The position numbers were made by a program, and so were the translations under genes. Below, piece after piece: positions 10,325-20,848 of a DNA stretch of 64,000 nt. This DNA is from Camelus bactrianus. Lineage: Eukaryota; Chordata; Mammalia; Artiodactyla; Camelidae. Below the pieces are notes generated by a model that saw only the letters and a program-made list of their open reading frames with translations, did no database searches and had not been told where the DNA came from. Numbering within the stretch: the stretch's first letter is position 1; every line of letters starts with the position of its first letter. The stretch spans positions 16,074,001 to 16,138,000 of the forward strand of contig NC_133557.1 in NCBI RefSeq assembly GCF_048773025.1, written 5' to 3'.

Positions 10325-10690
10325 GTATTCATTCAACAAACATTCATTGACAATGAATATATCAGATCTTATCTAAGCACTTGGATATGGTGGCAAACAG
10401 AAAGCTCTTCAAACCATGAAGCTCATATTATACAGGAAGAGACAAAAATTACTCAAGTAAATAATTATAAAATTAAGACGTCTTATTGCAATGCGTATTA
10501 TCAGAGAACTTAATAGGAGGCAGGGAGGGAAAATCATGGAGGTTGCCTGAGTTTAGATAGTGTGGTCAGGGGAGACTTCCTGGAGGAGGTGTCATTTAAG
10601 TAGAAGCCTGAAGAAAGAAAAGAAGACAGGCATTTGAGGGTGGTGGGAAGGAGGACTCAGGTACCAGGATTGGCAGCCACAGAGCTGAAG
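10325..10690 (-). mobile_element. LINE L2 3' segment
   Basis: It starts 'tattcattcaacaaacattc' (antisense L2 terminus), then 'gtggtcaggggagacttcct', 'ggaggaggtgtcatttaagt' and 'agaagcctgaagaaag'. Confidence 0.82.
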
Positions 10691-11479
10691 AGCATGTGTA
10701 TGTGTGAGGTTACACAAGGTCAGGATGACATCAGTGTCGTCTCTGAACAGTGTGTTGCCTGTGCACCAAGTGAACGAGCAAAACTGCAGCCTTTCTCTCT
10801 TCCATTTCTAACTATGTGAACTAGGTCTCCTCCCATCACCGCATTCTGTTGTATCCCTGGTGCTCATGCACACTGAGAAGACACCACTGGGAGAATCTCC
10901 TTGGCTGAAAATCACCAGAGTAACAGAACAATACGGAGGGTAACTCCGAAGCCATCTGCAGTCACCAGGGCTTCTGGTTCAGGTTTGCAATGAACAAGGG
11001 ACCGGTGTAGCTTTCTTAGCACTGGGGCCGCCTCTTTTTAACATGTGACTGAGAGAAGCAAGCTATTTCATATGAAAATGCTGATCTCGCCTCTTTGTAT
11101 GGAGCAATATGGTTAAAAAACAGAAAAGTCTCTTGGAGGAGATGACTTCAGGATGTATGTGATGCCAGCTGATGAAAAGGAAAAAGATGCCTATTCAGAA
11201 CAGAAGAAACAGGCTCCTTAAGTTTAGAAGCACGTATCAACTGGCCCACACACATATGGAGACAAGCCAAGGTGGAGAAGGTCTGGGCTGGAAAGAAGTC
11301 AAGGTTACGGACATGAAGTTTGCAGGCCACCAGTAGGGAGCCTTGAAACCCAAGTCTGAGCAGGGTCATCCTACACTTCTATTCCGTCGTCCCTCTTCTT
11401 TCTTTGGTGTCAATGAGATTTGTTCCCCATCTTCCCCATGGGGCCATTGCACAGCTAAATCAGTTCTTTCAACCACCTT
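10691..11479. other. unassigned unique sequence
   Basis: No repeat, RNA or gene is recognised. Confidence 0.4.
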
Positions 11480-11612
11480 GGGACATACAATTATTCCCAT
11501 TTACTGGATAAGGAGACTGAGACTCAGGGGTTAACTGAGTAGTGGTGAAGTAGAATTTGACTCATGTCCTGCACGTGTGTGTCAAAGCTATACCACAGCT
11601 CCATCCTTTCCT
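11480..11612 (-). mobile_element. MIR SINE fragment
   Basis: The segment reads 'attattcccatttactggat', 'aaggagactgagactcaggg' and 'gttaactgagtag', the antisense MIR core. Confidence 0.72.
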
Positions 11613-11664
11613 TCCCTGTGCCCTGCCTCATCTTACTGTGTGCAGCCACACCTCTTGGTCCCAT

Positions 11665-11832
11665 GGAATCTCAGCACAGTTAGGTACCACGATTACCTCA
11701 TTTCTACTGGTCAGCAAACTGAGGCTCATTATGTTAAGTAAGTCCTCCAATGTCACACCGCAAGAAAGTGGCCGAGACGTTACTCAAACCCAGGGGCTTC
11801 TGCTCCTAACAACACACCCCTTGCCCCCACCA
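11665..11832 (-). mobile_element. MIR SINE fragment
   Basis: The segment reads 'ggtcagcaaactgaggctca', 'ccaatgtcacaccgcaagaa' and 'tactcaaacccaggggcttc'. It is a second antisense MIR in the same orientation as the one about 50 bp to the left. Confidence 0.72.
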
Positions 11833-12640
11833 CCTCCTAGGACCTAGTAGCTGTGATTCTCAGATAATTATTGTCACTCGTGGTAATGAATTACTGCTCC
11901 TGGGCAGTGTCAGAAGTGTGGCAGTGAGTAGGCAAGCCAGGCGCCTGGGCAGCCAGTCTGCCTGGAAGCTGCCCTTTCCCTGTGCACCAGGGACCCTCCG
12001 GAGCCTCAGAGCTGTCATCACAGATTCCACAAGGGAGTGAGCAACACCGTGGCTTCCTTGGGTCCCCCTGAAAGCCAGCCAAGGAGCAGGCGCTGTGCAA
12101 ACGCTCAAACAGCTCCTGGAGCCTCCAGCCCCGGGCACGGTGCCCTCGCTTGGGGAGATGCAAACAGCAAGGCCCCTCTGACTCGAAGACGCCTCATTGC
12201 TCCTGACACCTCTGACTTAAAACCCACCATCACTGTCAGTGAGCATCCACCCTGCAGGGCCTGATGTCGGGAGAGAAGGGGAGAGGAAAGGGGAGAGCCC
12301 TGGGGGGACGAGGGCGGGAAGGGGAAAGAGGCCAGTGGAAAGAATCAAGGATCCACTTGTGGGAATCCTTGGGCGTGTTGGGCTAAAAGCCCAGCTGGGT
12401 GGGATCAAAGGGGACCCCCCAGCACTACTCAGGGCCAGAGGAGCAGCCCCTCATAGGCCTTATTGGGCCTTGATCTTCCTTCTTCTCAGCCTTTGAGGGT
12501 AAAACTGCAGCCACTGCCTGCAGAGATGCTGCCTGGGGAGGCTGGTCTCCAACTGGAGCCAGTACAACCTTCCAACGAGGGGCCCCCGGTTGGACTGTTT
12601 CACCAATCGTGAGGTCAAGTTGCATCAAGGAAAAAAAAGT
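11833..12640. other. GC-rich unique sequence with a purine-rich tract
   Basis: GC-rich with overlapping short frames on both strands, none recognisable. The stretch 12266-12345 is a G/A-rich tract with several runs of three or more G and could form G-quadruplex structure. Confidence 0.4.
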
Positions 12641-14320
12641 CATCCCCTCTTCAATTCTCTTTCCACCCCTAGATCACCTTAAAGACACTGCATCCGGTTA
12701 GTTCTAGAGTGTCTAGAACTCCTAACCCTTTTTTAAGCCCCCTTTTCAACAAAGAAAGAGCTGGGTCTCTGGCAGGCAAGTGTCTCCAGGTCAGACGTAA
12801 TAGCACTGCCTGGTTTGCATGGTACTTTGACAGTTAATAGCTGCTCCGAACAGAAGTATGACTTGTCTCTCTCCAGTCATGATGTAAAGTTTCTGTTTAA
12901 ATCCTTATATTCATTTTTTTAAAGTGAAAGGAAATAAAGAGCTCAGCCCTCTGCAGATATTCTGAATGTCTTAAGGAGACTCAGGGCTGATGGAAGGTTG
13001 GGAAAAGGTTGTCCAGGGTGGCAACAGGCCTGGGCAGCAGACCTCTGAGGGCTCCAGGAAGATGCTGGAGACAGGACAGCCAGTCCTAGGGGCTGCCTGG
13101 TGGAGAGCCGGCTCCTGGCTGCCACCGGTCCCCCCACCCCCCCAGAGCAGTGGTCTTTCTCCTAAGCAAACATCCGTCTCTCCTCTTTGTGCTTAATGAC
13201 CACAGCCAGAGGGGAGCGGCTTTAACTCCCAAGGAGGCTGTTTGTCCCCAGCCTGTGAGGAGAGGCCTAAATTGGCATTCCACATCATAATAAAAAAAAT
13301 TCCCAGCAATTATTAAAAGATTCTTATCTCTTGCTCCCTACGTGGATAATGAGGTCCTTCTCTGCTGGACTGAGACAGGCTGTCTCGGCTCTCATTTAAT
13401 GAAACAGGACCAAGTTTGCAAATGAGCCTGCCCAGCTCTCCCCTTAACCTCTGCTTGCCGAGTTGTACATCAAACCTCCTGGCTTCTGTCTTTCCTTATT
13501 AACAGCCCGTAATCTTAGCGGGGCCCTTGCCTTGGCACTTCCTCTTTGCCTGCACAGGTCTGGTTTTCCCCGGACATGACGACAGGGGGTTGTTTTTGTC
13601 TTTCTGGGACTGAAGTTTTAGGGGATCTGGGTGCTCCTGGTTTCATTCAACAAGAAGAGGAATTGAGAGAGAGAGAGAGAGGGAGAGAGAGACAGCACTT
13701 CGGCTAGAAAATCACTAGCACTGTTTTCCTGGGAGCCATTGCTAGGTGCTGAAAGTTGGGGTTAGTAATGATTTTGATTGAAAACCTCCACCTGCACCTG
13801 TGGGTTTCAGGGGTTTGTTGTGGGGTTTCTTTTTGTTTGATTTTTGCCCCCAGACCCAGTCTAGTCCTGAGGGCAGGATCAAATCAGCTGAGTCATCAGG
13901 CTAGAAGTCGCTGCAGTACCCTGTCCCAAGCCACCTGTGTCTTGGGCTCCCGGGGACTTTCCTTCACTTTGACTCCAAATCAACAAAAACCTTCGAAACA
14001 GAAATAACTCTTTTAAGTGAAGTGTTGGACAATGTTTCCTTAAAGGCTCCCCGCTCCACTGCTGGGGAAGGAAGGAGCCAATGAGTGAGAGTGGAAGGGG
14101 CATTTCACCGACTGCGTTGATCCATCCGTCTTGTGTGTGTATGGGTCATCCCTGTCCTAACATGGGAACTGATGGTCTCCCTGCTCCCAGATGGTCTCTG
14201 TGTTCCCAGATGGTCCCTCCTTCTGGTCAAGTGTGACCGACACTATAGCTCTTGACATAGATGTTCTTTGGAATGTTAATTACCCGTCACTTTAGGACGG
14301 CATCACTCAGACTCTTTGAG
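12641..14320. other. long repeat-free stretch, possible regulatory DNA
   Basis: About 1.7 kb with no recognised interspersed repeat, unusual in this repeat-dense window. The part at 13270-13560 mixes AT-rich homeodomain-like motifs (CAATTATTAAAAG) with TTTGCAAATGA (octamer-like, near 13412) and GC-rich spacers. Absence of recognisable old repeats can reflect constraint but may simply be divergence. Confidence 0.3.
13665..13692. repeat. (GA)n microsatellite
   Basis: A short run of GA dinucleotides with one GGGA interruption. Confidence 0.9.
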
Positions 14321-14324
14321 GTTC

Positions 14325-14815
14325 TGTTCCAGTTGTCTGTTCCTATCTGAGTATTCCAAAACGTAGTGGCTTTGAACGAAAATCATCTTATTGTATGCAC
14401 CTCATGATTTTGTGGGTCAGGAGTTCAAGTGGGGCTTGGTGGGGCTATTCTGCTGCTGCTCACGGCATCGACTGGGATGTCTAGGTGGCATTCATCCGGG
14501 GGCTCGTGTGGTCTGAACATCCAAGGTGGATCCACGTCTAGAGGAGGACAGGTTCTCTTAGCAGGCTTCTCAGGCCCCCCTGGGCTCCTCTGCCCAAGGA
14601 CTCTCTGGTGGGGTCTCCAGCAGGTAGTGGGACCCCTTTCATGATTGCCCAGGGATCCAAGAGTGAGTGTTTCCAGAGACAGGAAGTGGAAGCTGCCGGC
14701 TTCTTACAGCCAGAGCCTGGACCCTGGCTTTGCATCACTCCTGTGACATCCTGTTGGTCACAGCCACCAAACAGTCTGCCCTCATTCCAAGGGAAGGAAT
14801 ATGCCTTAGGAGTGA
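14325..14815 (+). mobile_element. old LTR-like interspersed repeat, family unassigned
   Basis: The order of motifs 'ccaaaacgtagtggcttt', 'catgattttgtgggtcagg', 'gctattctgctgctgctcac' and 'ctgttggtcacagcc' is that of a common eutherian LTR-like repeat seen again at 39795-40270. It is a non-coding fossil, probably from before the placental radiation. I cannot name the family with confidence. Confidence 0.5.
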
Positions 14816-14895
14816 GAGCTGGGCTTCCAGCTCAGCACCTAGAGCTCTCATTCCACTTGATTATCCTCAAAGGCACACATGAGGGGAGGCGGCTT

Positions 14896-15062
14896 CAATG
14901 GTCTCCAAACCTAGATGGGCACAAAGATAACTTGGGAAATTTCAGACAAATATGCAGATTCCTGGGATCCCCTTAAAGAAATTCTAGTTCAGAAGGCCTG
15001 GGTGGGGACTCAGGAATCTGTATGTCCCCAGCTTCTCCCTGCTGATTTTGATCCAAGCCCCT
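14896..15062 (+). mobile_element. MER5A-type hAT-Charlie element
   Basis: The segment reads 'caatggtctccaaac', 'atgcagattcctgggatccc', 'ctagttcagaaggcctgggt' and 'actcaggaatctgtatg', then 'gctgattttgatcca'. This is the MER5A pattern. The terminal bases are eroded. Confidence 0.72.
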
Positions 15063-15560
15063 GCCCTCCTAGATACATTTTATTAACTCCCAGCTATGTC
15101 GGGTCCTCATTTCAAAGGGATGGAGCCAATTAGCCCTCTCTGCTGGCGAGACCAGCTCGGTTATTGAGGAGACAAAGGCCCAGGGTGTGTTTTCTATAGC
15201 TAGAACCTGACCCATGACCTTAGCCAGCTGCCTTGCAAATGCCATTGGTCACCAGGGCAACCCAGCCAGAGAGGGTTAATGGTTCAGAGCATATGCATCC
15301 TCACTATTGGCGTGGGAGGGCAGAGGGAAAGACAGCTCTCTACTAAGAATGTGCCATACTGAATCCATCACTTCTGAACAGCATCATCAGCTTTTATTTC
15401 GAAAACATCTGATGGAACCAGATACCTCCTTGGCACTTTGAATGAGGTTTCAGACTGTCTGCCATCCCAACAAAGAGTTCCACCCCTACCCCTTTCCTCC
15501 AAGGAGATCTTTGTTTAAACCAAGATAAAATTTAAAGACCTGGGAGGGAATCTTGGCTTT
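15063..15560. other. unassigned unique sequence
   Basis: No repeat or gene is recognised. Confidence 0.4.
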
Positions 15561-15564
15561 AGTA

Positions 15565-15765
15565 TTTGTGACTGGTGTGTGGACAAGCAAGGAAAGGAGC
15601 CTCTGTGCCTCAGTTTCCTCATTCTGAAGAATTCTGGTAAAACTAGTACCTATCTCGTTCTTAGGACAAGATATAAGATAGTATTTGTAAAAGTACTAAA
15701 TTTGGCACAGTGTCTGCTGCATGGTAAGTGCTCCAGAAATATTCTCCACTGATAAACCCTTTCTC
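15565..15765 (+). mobile_element. MIR SINE
   Basis: The segment reads 'ctgtgcctcagtttcctcat', 'ctagtacctatctcgttctt' and 'ggcacagtgtctgctgcatg', followed by 'gtaagtgctccagaaatat'. Confidence 0.85.
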
Positions 15766-15889
15766 CTCTGTGGCTCTCCTTCTGGTCCCCACCTTCAGTG
15801 AAAGGCACCATTACACCTCACCTGGCCAAGGCATGACGAGGGTCTTCTTCTCCTCCCCTCTCTCTCTGACTCACAGCTACTGTTCAAAT

Positions 15890-16480
15890 GTCTCTCCGAT
15901 CTAGCCCATTCTTCTTATCCATCAAATGTCCAACTTTGCCTTTATTACCTCTGCCTTCACAACTGATATCACCCCAAGCCTGTCTCTCTACCAACAATTT
16001 TGCTTCCTGTGATTATTCCCCAGCTTGGTCCACAGGGATCCTTCTAAGAGTTGAGTCTTAGCAACTCATTCTGCTTGAGGAGTTGACTGTTGTCTACTTC
16101 CCACGACCATAAGTTTAAATCCTTCGCTTGGTATACCAAGCGCTTCACACCTTGTCCCAAATCTCCCCTCCAGACCATCCCTGTTGCTTTCCTCTGTATA
16201 GTATGTGCCAGTTAGAATTCCATGGCTCTACAGATGCCCTTTTGTGGTTCTCTCTGCAATATGTTTCCTGCTGGCCAAGACATCCATCACCTTTTCTCCT
16301 TGGTAAGCCTCAAGTCATCCTCAAAAACTCAGTCTCAGTGTCAGAGGTTCCTCTTTGATGCCCTTGGTGGAATCAGTCTTCTCTAAGTCCCCATACCTTG
16401 TTTCCCTACTCATCTCAAAGTGGGGACTCATCTCAAAGGACTTTTATTTAAGGACTTATCTCGAAGCTCTGTTGCAAGCA
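15890..16480 (+). mobile_element. LINE L2 segment, left part
   Basis: Sense L2 ORF2-end text: 'tctctccgatctagcccatt', 'ccacagggatccttctaaga', 'ttcctgctggccaagac' and 'gaggttcctctttgatgccc'. It resumes at 16695 after an inserted MIR. A perfect 18-bp palindrome lies at 16125-16142. Confidence 0.72.
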
Positions 16481-16489
16481 CCTGAGGTT

Positions 16490-16690
16490 CAGGCTAATGT
16501 GATTACGAGCTCAGGCTCTGAGGGCACACACTTCTGGGTTTAACTCAAGTCTTAACCTAGCTGTCTCAATTTTCTCCTCTACAAAATGGGCATAATAAAA
16601 ACACTTCTTTCCAGATTTACTGTAAGAATTAAATGAAACCATGTAAGAAGAACATGCAGTGCAGTGTACTAGTACTAAATAAATACTGGC
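16490..16690 (+). mobile_element. MIR SINE nested in L2
   Basis: The segment reads 'gagctcaggctctgagggca', 'ttctcctctacaaaatgggc', 'ataataaaaacac' and 'gtaagaattaaatgaaacca'. It sits between two pieces of one L2, so the MIR inserted after the L2. Confidence 0.82.
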
Positions 16691-16694
16691 TACT

Positions 16695-16850
16695 TTTTGT
16701 TTGCTTTTTCTTGTCTGTTGGTTGGTCTTCCATGTGGGTTGAGGGCAGAGCCCTTGTCTTTTACAGCTTTGTATCGTGAGCTCCCATGGCAAGACCTAGC
16801 ACTTAACAGCTGCTCAATGAATGTTGAAAAATGAATGAATTCACTCCAGT
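16695..16850 (+). mobile_element. LINE L2 3' end, right part
   Basis: The segment reads 'gggttgagggcagagccctt', 'gtatcgtgagctcccatggc', 'agctgctcaatgaatgttga' and 'aatgaatgaat', the L2 3' terminus completing the element at 15890. Confidence 0.78.
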
Positions 16851-16924
16851 CCTGAGTTAACTATTAACATATCACCTGATTATTCTGCTATCTGAAATGT
16901 GATTAAGTCCTCATCTCAAAAATG

Positions 16925-17040
16925 AGGGTCCTGCCTCCCTCTCTGTTCCTTTCTCCCGACCTTCATTCTTTTTTCCTGCCTCCCTCATTTCTTTGCTTCC
17001 CTTTCTCCCTTCTTTTCCTTCCTTTCTGCCATCCCCTAGT
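16925..17040. repeat. CT-rich pyrimidine tract
   Basis: Irregular C/T runs (CCTCCCTC, TTCCTTCC) on the plus strand. Low complexity. Confidence 0.8.
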
Positions 17041-17194
17041 CCTTTTTATTCCTGGCTACTAACATGATAATTTATTAATTTACAGTGAAAAATAGACCTG
17101 TTGTATGAACATGAAACACTTTTATCCTAGTGACAGCCATCATATTATCAATTTCAAGTTTGAGAACCCAGATCACAATTAAAAATGACTCATC

Positions 17195-17453
17195 TTACTT
17201 GGTGAGGAACTGACACCCCCTGCCAACAGGTACATAAGTAAATTGGGAATCGATTCTCTAGCCCCAGGTCAAAGCCTGAAAGATGGTAGTCCCAGCTGAC
17301 AGCTTGACCTAGACCTTATTAGAGCCAGAATTACCCAGCTACACTTCAGGATTTCTAAACCTCAGAAACTATGTGAGATAATAAATCTTTGCTGTTGAAT
17401 TTAAATTGCTAAGTTTGGGCCCATTTGTTACATGGCAGTAGATAACTGATATA
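17195..17453 (+). mobile_element. MaLR (MLT1-type) LTR, 3' part
   Basis: The segment reads 'ctgacagcttgacctagacc', 'agccagaattacccagctac', 'actatgtgagataataaatc' and 'agtagataactgatatag', the 3' half of an MLT1-family LTR. It is a broken solo-LTR fossil with no internal region beside it, probably older than the placental radiation. Confidence 0.75.
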
Positions 17454-17579
17454 GTCCTTGTCAGCAATGTCTTCTCTACTTGCAGACAAGGAGAAAATAC
17501 TTAGAATTTATAAGTTTTTCAAGAAAAAATTACTTAGCATAAAAGAGGAAGTGATAATCAAGTGACTGACAGGGATTTA

Positions 17580-18375
17580 TTTTTGAAAACAAAAAGTATT
17601 ATTAACATGGTTATGGTAAAAAATATTAGTAGTACAAATTTAAATAATGTAAACATAAAGTAAAATTTAAACTCTTCTCCATTCCCCAGTCCTATGCCCC
17701 CAAACCAACAATATTATTTTCTCTCAGAATCGGAAGTTTCAAGGCGGGTCCAGCAACCTGTGTTTTAATAAAACTTTCAGATGATTTTGATGTATAATAG
17801 ATTTTGACTCTATGTACCATTCTGCAGCCTGTTTCTTCCACACAGTAGACTTTGGACACCTTTACGTGTCATTAAATACATATACCTAATGAATTCTTTA
17901 AACTGCCACCCAGGACTTTGTCATATGTATATATCACACTTCATTAAACAACTCCACATCGATGCCTGTTTCCAAGTTTCTTTAGTATCATAAGCAAAGT
18001 TAACATAAAAAGCCTTGTGTTCTGTTTATATATGATAGATATGTAAGTAGGTAGAAAGATAGTAAACTTTATAAGAATTGTCTAAGAGAAATTGCTAGAA
18101 ATAGTATAGTTGGGTCAAAAATAAATGCATTTTGAATTTGGACAAATTAGACAGGTTCTCTTCGAAAATATTGCATTGATTTTTATTAGTAGTTCTAATC
18201 CTTGAAATCTACTTCTATTGTGGACATTACAATTAATGTTTAAATGTCACTTTGATGGGTTAATATCATTACCCCCTTTATACTACATTTCTTTATTTAT
18301 GAGTAATATTAAGCACTTTTCATAGTTTTATTGACTTTTTCCCCTATGAACTGCCTTTTTCAGATCATTCCTTTC
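17580..18375 (-). mobile_element. old L1 (L1M type) remnant
   Basis: Antisense L1 3'-region text: 'attctgcagcctgtttcttc', 'ttggacacctttacgtgtca', 'agaaattgctagaaatagta', 'gttgggtcaaaaataaatgc' and 'cctatgaactgccttttt'. It is strongly diverged. A MER5-type fragment appears inserted at 17745-17800. Confidence 0.68.
17745..17800 (+). mobile_element. MER5-type fragment nested in old L1
   Basis: The segment reads 'gcgggtccagcaacctgtgt', 'tttaataaaactttc' and 'agatgattttgatg', matching the right part of MER5A. It lies between L1M-like sequence on both sides. Confidence 0.6.
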
Positions 18376-18725
18376 CAAAATGAAGATTTCGGCAAAGAGT
18401 TTATTCCGACTGGCTTGGGGATCTTTTTGAAGGAAAACTGCATTATTAGCAACCTGCAGATTGCCCTGAATGTTTTACTGTGATTTGTGAGGAGTGATTG
18501 ATCATAATCAAAAAATTAATCACCAATCAGCTCTAGTAATTAAGTCATAATCATATTTGCATATATGTGATAATTTATGCAATCTTTAGAGAAGGAAATT
18601 TAGATGGAAGTCATTGATTGTGGAAAATGTGCCAAAGCTGTCGGTTATTAGGACAGTGATTTTTGTTACAGTGTGGCTGGACCCTGAAGGGTTAGTTTAC
18701 TGGACTAAAGGGGACAGGCTGGGAG
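18376..18725. promoter_or_regulatory. candidate developmental enhancer (motif-rich unique block)
   Basis: No repeat is recognised. It holds an unusually dense set of factor-like motifs: TGATTGAT (PBX/HOX-like, 18495-18502), CATAATCA, TTAATCACCAATCAG with a CCAAT core (18523-18527), TAATTAAG, and a perfect POU octamer ATTTGCAT (18555-18562), then GTGATAATTTATGC. This is typical of deeply conserved vertebrate enhancers. Function is inferred from motif density only. Confidence 0.35.
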
Positions 18726-18939
18726 AGTGATGTCCATGGACTGGTTGGCATTTCTCTACCACGCTAGCTGCGAGCTGCACCCTGGTACATCCTTTTACCA
18801 ATGAAGTATGTTAATTTCAAGGACCATGATGGTAAAAATATGAATTGTTCAGGGCAAATACAGTTCTGTCATGCAAACGAAGCTCATAGTGCACCTACAT
18901 AAAATGGATCTGAAAATTTGACACCATGAGCTAATTTAG

Positions 18940-19172
18940 GTCAGGTATAGTAAACATTTTTGGTAAAGGGCAAGATAATAAATACTTTTGGCTCTGGAGG
19001 CCATGTGGTCTCTGTCATAACTACTCAATTCTGAGATCATATCTCAAAAGACCATATCTCATAGACAACATGTGAATGAGAGTGCACGGTTGTGTTCCAA
19101 TAAAACTTTATTTACATCAACAGACAGTGGGCCAGGTTTGACCCATGGCCCATAGTGTGCTGACCCTTGGTT
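18940..19172 (-). mobile_element. hAT-Charlie type DNA transposon (MER family)
   Basis: The segment reads 'tggtaaagggcaagataata', 'gaggccatgtggtctctgtc', 'ccaataaaactttatttaca' and 'tagtgtgctgacccttgg'. This is a known non-autonomous hAT repeat with short CAG/CTG-type ends, here near full length. I leave the subfamily open. Confidence 0.7.
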
Positions 19173-19234
19173 TAGACATTCTTAGTAAACTAAGAATTTG
19201 GAGTTATACCTGTGGTAAAAAATGATTTTTCCTG

Positions 19235-19352
19235 GTTCACTTCTTTCCCCATTTCTCCTTCTCCTCATTTTTCTCCTCTACTTTTACTTCTTTTCCTTCC
19301 TTCCTTCCTTTCTTCCTTCTTCCTCCCTTTCTTTCTCCTTCTTTTTAATAGC
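19235..19352. repeat. CT/(TTCC)n pyrimidine tract
   Basis: Includes TTCCTTCCTTCC runs. Low complexity. Confidence 0.85.
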
Positions 19353-19371
19353 TTAGTAATATAAAGTCAGT

Positions 19372-19485
19372 TTCTTAACATCACTGTATCTCAGTTTCCA
19401 AACCTAGAAAATGGTAATAATAATAGGACTATATAAAAAGGTCATTGTAAAGATTAAACTAAGTAAAAAATTCTGGAAAATTCTT
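19372..19485 (+). mobile_element. MIR SINE fragment
   Basis: The segment reads 'tgtatctcagtttccaaacc', 'agaaaatggtaataataata' and 'gtaaagattaaact', the MIR middle part. Confidence 0.75.
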
Positions 19486-20119
19486 TGAGAGCTATACACA
19501 TCTATGTCTATGTGTGAATGTGCAAGATGGGGAAAAGTAAAAATCAGGAAACAATTCTGAGACGAAATAGTCCTCAGACTTGAGCACATCCTCGCATGTG
19601 TGTTCTTGTGCATTGTGAAGTTGCAATATTTTATATATTGTACAAACTGTAAGTAGTACAATGAGTGTCCTTCCACTTCTTGTATTCCGGTTCTGCCTGC
19701 TAGATGAGGAGGCCTTCAGAGCTCCATTCTTTTTACCTGGAGCCAAAGCATCTTCTCTCAACCCATTTCCATTCACTAGCTGGGGCTCAGGTCTGCTCAC
19801 TAAACTGGAATGCCTTGAATATTTAGAGTAATCTGAATCAAACTTGGCTTTGCAATATCATTTTGAGCACTTTCTATTTAACGACTGGCCTCTGCACTCA
19901 CCCATCAGTTCTAGCTGTGTGTCTTGTCCCAATCTCTGATTCTTGCTTTTTCCCATCTTCACCAGCCCTTGATCCTTGGGTTCCAACAGGACAACCTGGG
20001 CCCTCTGGAAGGAAATCTGACCAGGCAGCCTGAAGGAATGTGATGAGCCTTCAGAAAAACACATGGTTATAAATACAGAGGTCTAATATTACTTTAAGTA
20101 TAGTAAATATTACATTTGT
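19486..20119. other. unassigned unique sequence
   Basis: A 102-codon minus-strand frame (19492-19800) has a plausible-looking basic start and a hydrophobic stretch, but I recognise no family. It is treated as chance. Confidence 0.35.
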
Positions 20120-20572
20120 TGTTGTGGATTAAATTGTTCACCCAAAATTTATATGTTGAAGTCCTAACCCCCAGTGCTTCAAAATGTGCCTTTCTTTGGA
20201 AATAGGGTCATTGCAGGAATAATTAGTTGAGATGAGATCATACTGGAGTAGGATGGGCCTCTAACCTAGTATAACTGATGTCCTTACAAAAAAGGGAAAT
20301 TTGGAAACAGGAACACACACAGGGAGAATGCCACGTGGAGATGAAAGCAGAGGTCATGAAAGCATCTCCAAGTCATGAGATACCAAAGGCGGCCAGCAAA
20401 CTGCCAGAAGCCAAGAGAGAGGCATGGAGATGATTCATCCTCACAGACTTCACATGGAACCGACTCTGCTGTGTGATTTCAAACGTCAAGCCTTCAGAGC
20501 TGTGAGCCAACAACTCCTTTTGTTTAAGCCGCTAATTCTATAGTACTTTGTCATGACAGCTCTAGCAAATGA
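20120..20572 (+). mobile_element. MLT1 (ERVL-MaLR) solo LTR
   Basis: Nearly whole LTR, starting TGT. Motifs: 'aaaatttatatgttgaagtc', 'ctaacccccagtgcttc', 'tgatgtccttacaaaaaagg', 'gccaagagagaggcatgg' and 'tttgtttaagccgctaattc'. There is no internal sequence beside it, so it is a solo LTR. It is old and decayed, likely of early eutherian age. Confidence 0.85.
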
Positions 20573-20596
20573 ATTCACTTGTAACTTACACTCAGT

Positions 20597-20636
20597 AATA
20601 ATAATAATAATAATGGTGGCAGTAGTAATAATAACA
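20597..20636. repeat. (TAA)n microsatellite
   Basis: TAATAATAATAA runs, interrupted, between the MLT1 LTR and a MIR. Confidence 0.85.
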
Positions 20637-20639
20637 ACC

Positions 20640-20848
20640 AAACTCTGCACTGAACAATATTTATGCACCAGCTGTGTGCTAGGACTTTTATGTGCACTAT
20701 TTCATTTTGTCCTCCCAAATACACTTCATGAGGTAGGTACAACTATTACCCTTATGTGGATAGAGAAACAGAGGCTTTTAGAGATTTTTAGAGGCATTTA
20801 CAAGATTACACAGATGGGAAGAGGTGCAGGAAGGATTTGAACCATCCT
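20640..20848 (-). mobile_element. MIR SINE
   Basis: Antisense MIR nearly complete: 'accagctgtgtgctaggact', 'atgaggtaggtacaactatt', 'agagaaacagaggcttttag' and 'gcaggaaggatttgaacc'. Confidence 0.85.

Noticed and set aside
19492-19800. 102-codon minus-strand frame with a basic start and hydrophobic segment
   Set aside because: Resembles no family I know and has no supporting splice or conservation evidence.
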